The translations under genes and the position numbers were made by a program. A stretch of 64,000 nucleotides of DNA, taken from contig NZ_JBPDIH010000016.1 in assembly GCF_052030545.1 (NCBI RefSeq), forward strand, positions 1 through 64,000, read 5' to 3'. Shown here one piece after another: positions 62,000 to 64,000 of the stretch. Source of the stretch: CANMXU01 sp052030545. Lineage in GTDB: Bacteria > Pseudomonadota > Gammaproteobacteria > Enterobacterales > Alteromonadaceae. The stretch's first letter is position 1, and every line of letters starts with the position of its first letter. The notes beneath the pieces were generated by a model that had not been told where the DNA came from, did no database searches, and saw nothing but the letters and a program-made list of their open reading frames with translations.

Positions 62000-64000
62000 A
62001 TGTTTAACAAAAAAGTCATTAGCTTAGCCACACACGCAGCGATATATTCCGTTATTATTCTACCACAACAAGCCATTGCCCAGAGCAATGAAGCCGAGCA
62101 AGCAGGTTTAGAACGTATAACAGTAACCTCACAAAAACGCTTAGAATCGATTCAAGATATCCCCACCTCTATTCAAGCATTTTCTGGTGAAAACCTTGAA
62201 AAAGCGAGCATTAACAACTTACTCGATATGTCGGAAAGCGTGCCTAATGTACATATTACTGAAACGTCTAGCAGTAAACGCATCTTTGTACGCGGCATCG
62301 GCTCAGGTACAAATGCGGGTTTTGAACAATCCGTGGCTATGTACAAAGATGGTATTTATTTAGGGCGTGGCCACCAAGCTATTTTCCCTTTTTTAGATAT
62401 GCAGCGCATTGAATTAGTGAAAGGACCGCAAGCTGTGATGTTTGGTAAAAATGCGACCGCAGGCGCCTTTAGCATGATCTCTAATTCTCCGAGTGACGAA
62501 AACGAAGGCAGCGTAAGTATTGAATACGGTTCAGATAACGAACATCGAATCAATGTCATTGGCAACCTAGTCATTAATGACGATTTAGCCTTAAGGTTTG
62601 CGGGCTTTGATTCAGGCATGGACGGTTATGTCTACAACAAAGCGCGAAAAAAAGATGAGCCATCAACAGATTCACAAGGTTTTCGCGTATCGGCCAACTG
62701 GCAAGTTTCAGACAAGCTTAATGCGTTAATCAAATGGGAGCACGCGACATTAGACACTCAAGGTTCACGCTATCAATATATTATTGATACTGAAAACCGT
62801 AACGCACAAATCGCTAGCGACCCAAGCAATTTGGGTAATGTCGGTTACCGTTCATTTCTGTTATCAGACGACAGTGGTTTAGATTATGTCAGCGCGGTTT
62901 CTGGCGATGATCACCCTAACGGATTAAATGAAGGCAATACCACCACCGCAGACAATGCAGTATTGCAGCTAACCTATGATTTAGGTTTATATGAATTTTC
63001 AGCGATCACCACTTACAGCGAATATGACTGGACCGCGCTGTTTGATGCCGACTATGCTGAAATCTCACTAATTCGCCAAGAACATACCGAAAAGTATGAC
63101 CAATTTACGCAAGAATTTCGTATTTCTTCACCCACCGGCAATCAGCTCGAATATGTAGCCGGTTTGTTTTACATGAACAGTAGCCTTGACCACCCTAATG
63201 ATATTTTACTGGGCGCATCGTTACTGATCCCTGAGTTGGCAGGCACGTCAGTTGGCACCAACGCCCAGGTTAATCAAGACCAAGAAAGTTATTCAGCATT
63301 TGCATCACTTACTTGGAACATGAATTCACAATGGAAAAGCAATCTTGGTTTACGTTATCAACACGAGCAAAAAGACATTACCAGTGAACAAGGGGTTTAC
63401 GCACTATTTGCACCAAATACACCAGAGCCCATTCAACAATTTGCCAATGCTGCAGCGCCGTCAATAGCAAGCAATTTATCGGGTGCTGGGCAACACGATC
63501 TTGTTGCGTCACGATCTGAATCTCATTGGTCGCCAAGTATCAGCATCCAGTATTTAGGCTTTGAAGATACCATGATGTTTGCTAGCGCAGGTATTGGCTA
63601 TAAAGCGGGCGGATTTGATGGTTCAGGATTAAACGCATCAATGGGCAACAGCATAGATCCCAATTCAGGTTTTGAGTTTGAAGATGAAAAAGCGACTAAT
63701 TTTGAATTAGGCATTAAATCTGAAGTGATCAAAAACACCTGGGAAGTTAACGCGACACTGTTTCACACCATTTACGACGACTTACAAGTTTCTGAGTTTA
63801 ATGGTAATGCCTTTGTGGTAAAAAATGCCGCAAAAACCCAAGTACAAGGGCTTGAAATTGACACCCGCTGGATGATTAATGACGCTTGGGATCTTAGCGC
63901 CAACCTCGCTTTATTAGATTTTGAATATCAACATTATATCGCTGCCTCACCAACAGTACGCCAAGCAGAACTTCTAGGTATGGAAAGCCAAGATCTCAGT
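62000..64000 (+). CDS. TonB-dependent receptor (partial, runs off window)
   Basis: An open frame of 667 codons from the ATG at 62000 with no stop before the edge. A signal peptide (MFNKKVISLATHAAIYSVII, ending QQAIA) precedes the TonB-box-like ERITVTSQKR and the plug domain (DIPTSIQAFSGENLEKASIN, VPNVHITETSSSKRIFVRGI, MQRIELVKGPQAVMFGKNAT, AGAFSMIS). Beta-barrel sequence follows (LNALIKWEH, QWKSNLGLRYQHEQ, ATNFELGIKSEV). The pattern resembles receptors of carbohydrate or complex-ligand uptake in marine bacteria. The ligand is unknown. The gene is 234 bp beyond the GGDEF-EAL gene. Confidence 0.95.
   Translation, partial: MFNKKVISLATHAAIYSVIILPQQAIAQSNEAEQAGLERITVTSQKRLESIQDIPTSIQAFSGENLEKASINNLLDMSESVPNVHITETSSSKRIFVRGIGSGTNAGFEQSVAMYKDGIYLGRGHQAIFPFLDMQRIELVKGPQAVMFGKNATAGAFSMISNSPSDENEGSVSIEYGSDNEHRINVIGNLVINDDLALRFAGFDSGMDGYVYNKARKKDEPSTDSQGFRVSANWQVSDKLNALIKWEHATLDTQGSRYQYIIDTENRNAQIASDPSNLGNVGYRSFLLSDDSGLDYVSAVSGDDHPNGLNEGNTTTADNAVLQLTYDLGLYEFSAITTYSEYDWTALFDADYAEISLIRQEHTEKYDQFTQEFRISSPTGNQLEYVAGLFYMNSSLDHPNDILLGASLLIPELAGTSVGTNAQVNQDQESYSAFASLTWNMNSQWKSNLGLRYQHEQKDITSEQGVYALFAPNTPEPIQQFANAAAPSIASNLSGAGQHDLVASRSESHWSPSISIQYLGFEDTMMFASAGIGYKAGGFDGSGLNASMGNSIDPNSGFEFEDEKATNFELGIKSEVIKNTWEVNATLFHTIYDDLQVSEFNGNAFVVKNAAKTQVQGLEIDTRWMINDAWDLSANLALLDFEYQHYIAASPTVRQAELLGMESQDLS

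Overview
The window looks like chromosome from a low-GC marine gammaproteobacterium of the order Alteromonadales, probably Colwelliaceae (Thalassotalea/Colwellia-like). This rests on Fis, HU, DusB, SrkA, YihI and HemN protein types, typical gammaproteobacterial gene neighbourhoods, and a c-di-GMP, chemotaxis and TonB-receptor complement. The genus is an inference and was not tested by search.

Layout. 1-1,000: the 5' end of a 16S rRNA gene on the minus strand, with its leader, boxA and two tandem rrn-type promoters. 1,057-13,000: a secreted helical-repeat protein; purD, a periplasmic methyltransferase-like protein and purH; dusB-fis; prmA; an RraA-like protein; a CysG-like protein with a cut-down second domain; HU; and srkA-dsbA. 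13,000-26,000: ccoG, the histidine-degradation pair hutG-hutF under a HutC-like operator, a large hybrid sensor kinase, a peroxiredoxin-glutaredoxin fusion, VF530-family protein, purU, a VOC protein, an acyl-CoA thioesterase, menA and a bile-acid:Na+ symporter family protein. 26,000-31,400: a MITE, a YfaZ-like porin, a soluble PAS kinase, and a pentahaem NrfA-family cytochrome with a cytochrome b partner.

31,400-41,870 is an accessory island. It holds a Y1 (HUH) transposase, a short nuclease-like gene, and a three-gene overlapping cassette: a 1,364-residue FN3/Ig-like secreted protein, a 1,366-residue Rhs/YD-repeat protein and a small membrane protein. Core genes resume at 41,878 with yihI, a DUF2489 protein, a DksA/TraR zinc-finger protein and hemN. 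A second, inverted copy of the MITE follows, then a Fur-boxed ferric-iron ABC transporter, a DUF1285 protein and a nitrate-sensing-type chemoreceptor next to a hemerythrin.

52,485-53,128 holds tRNA-His followed by a tandem array whose units each carry a copy of the 3' half of that tRNA. It resembles the rtT repeats behind E. coli tyrT. After it comes a minus-strand cluster: a BaeS/BaeR-like two-component system, two EF-hand or calcium-type proteins, a YHYH lipoprotein and a TetR regulator. The window ends with a CACHE-PAS-GGDEF-EAL protein and a TonB-dependent receptor cut by the window edge.

Most interesting items: the tRNA-His 3'-half repeat array; the split Rhs/FN3 cassette; the 245-bp MITE present twice in opposite orientation; the NrfA-like cytochrome with CxxCH at the catalytic haem; the siroheme-synthase-like protein with a vestigial methyltransferase half; and the YHYH/EF-hand/two-component cluster.
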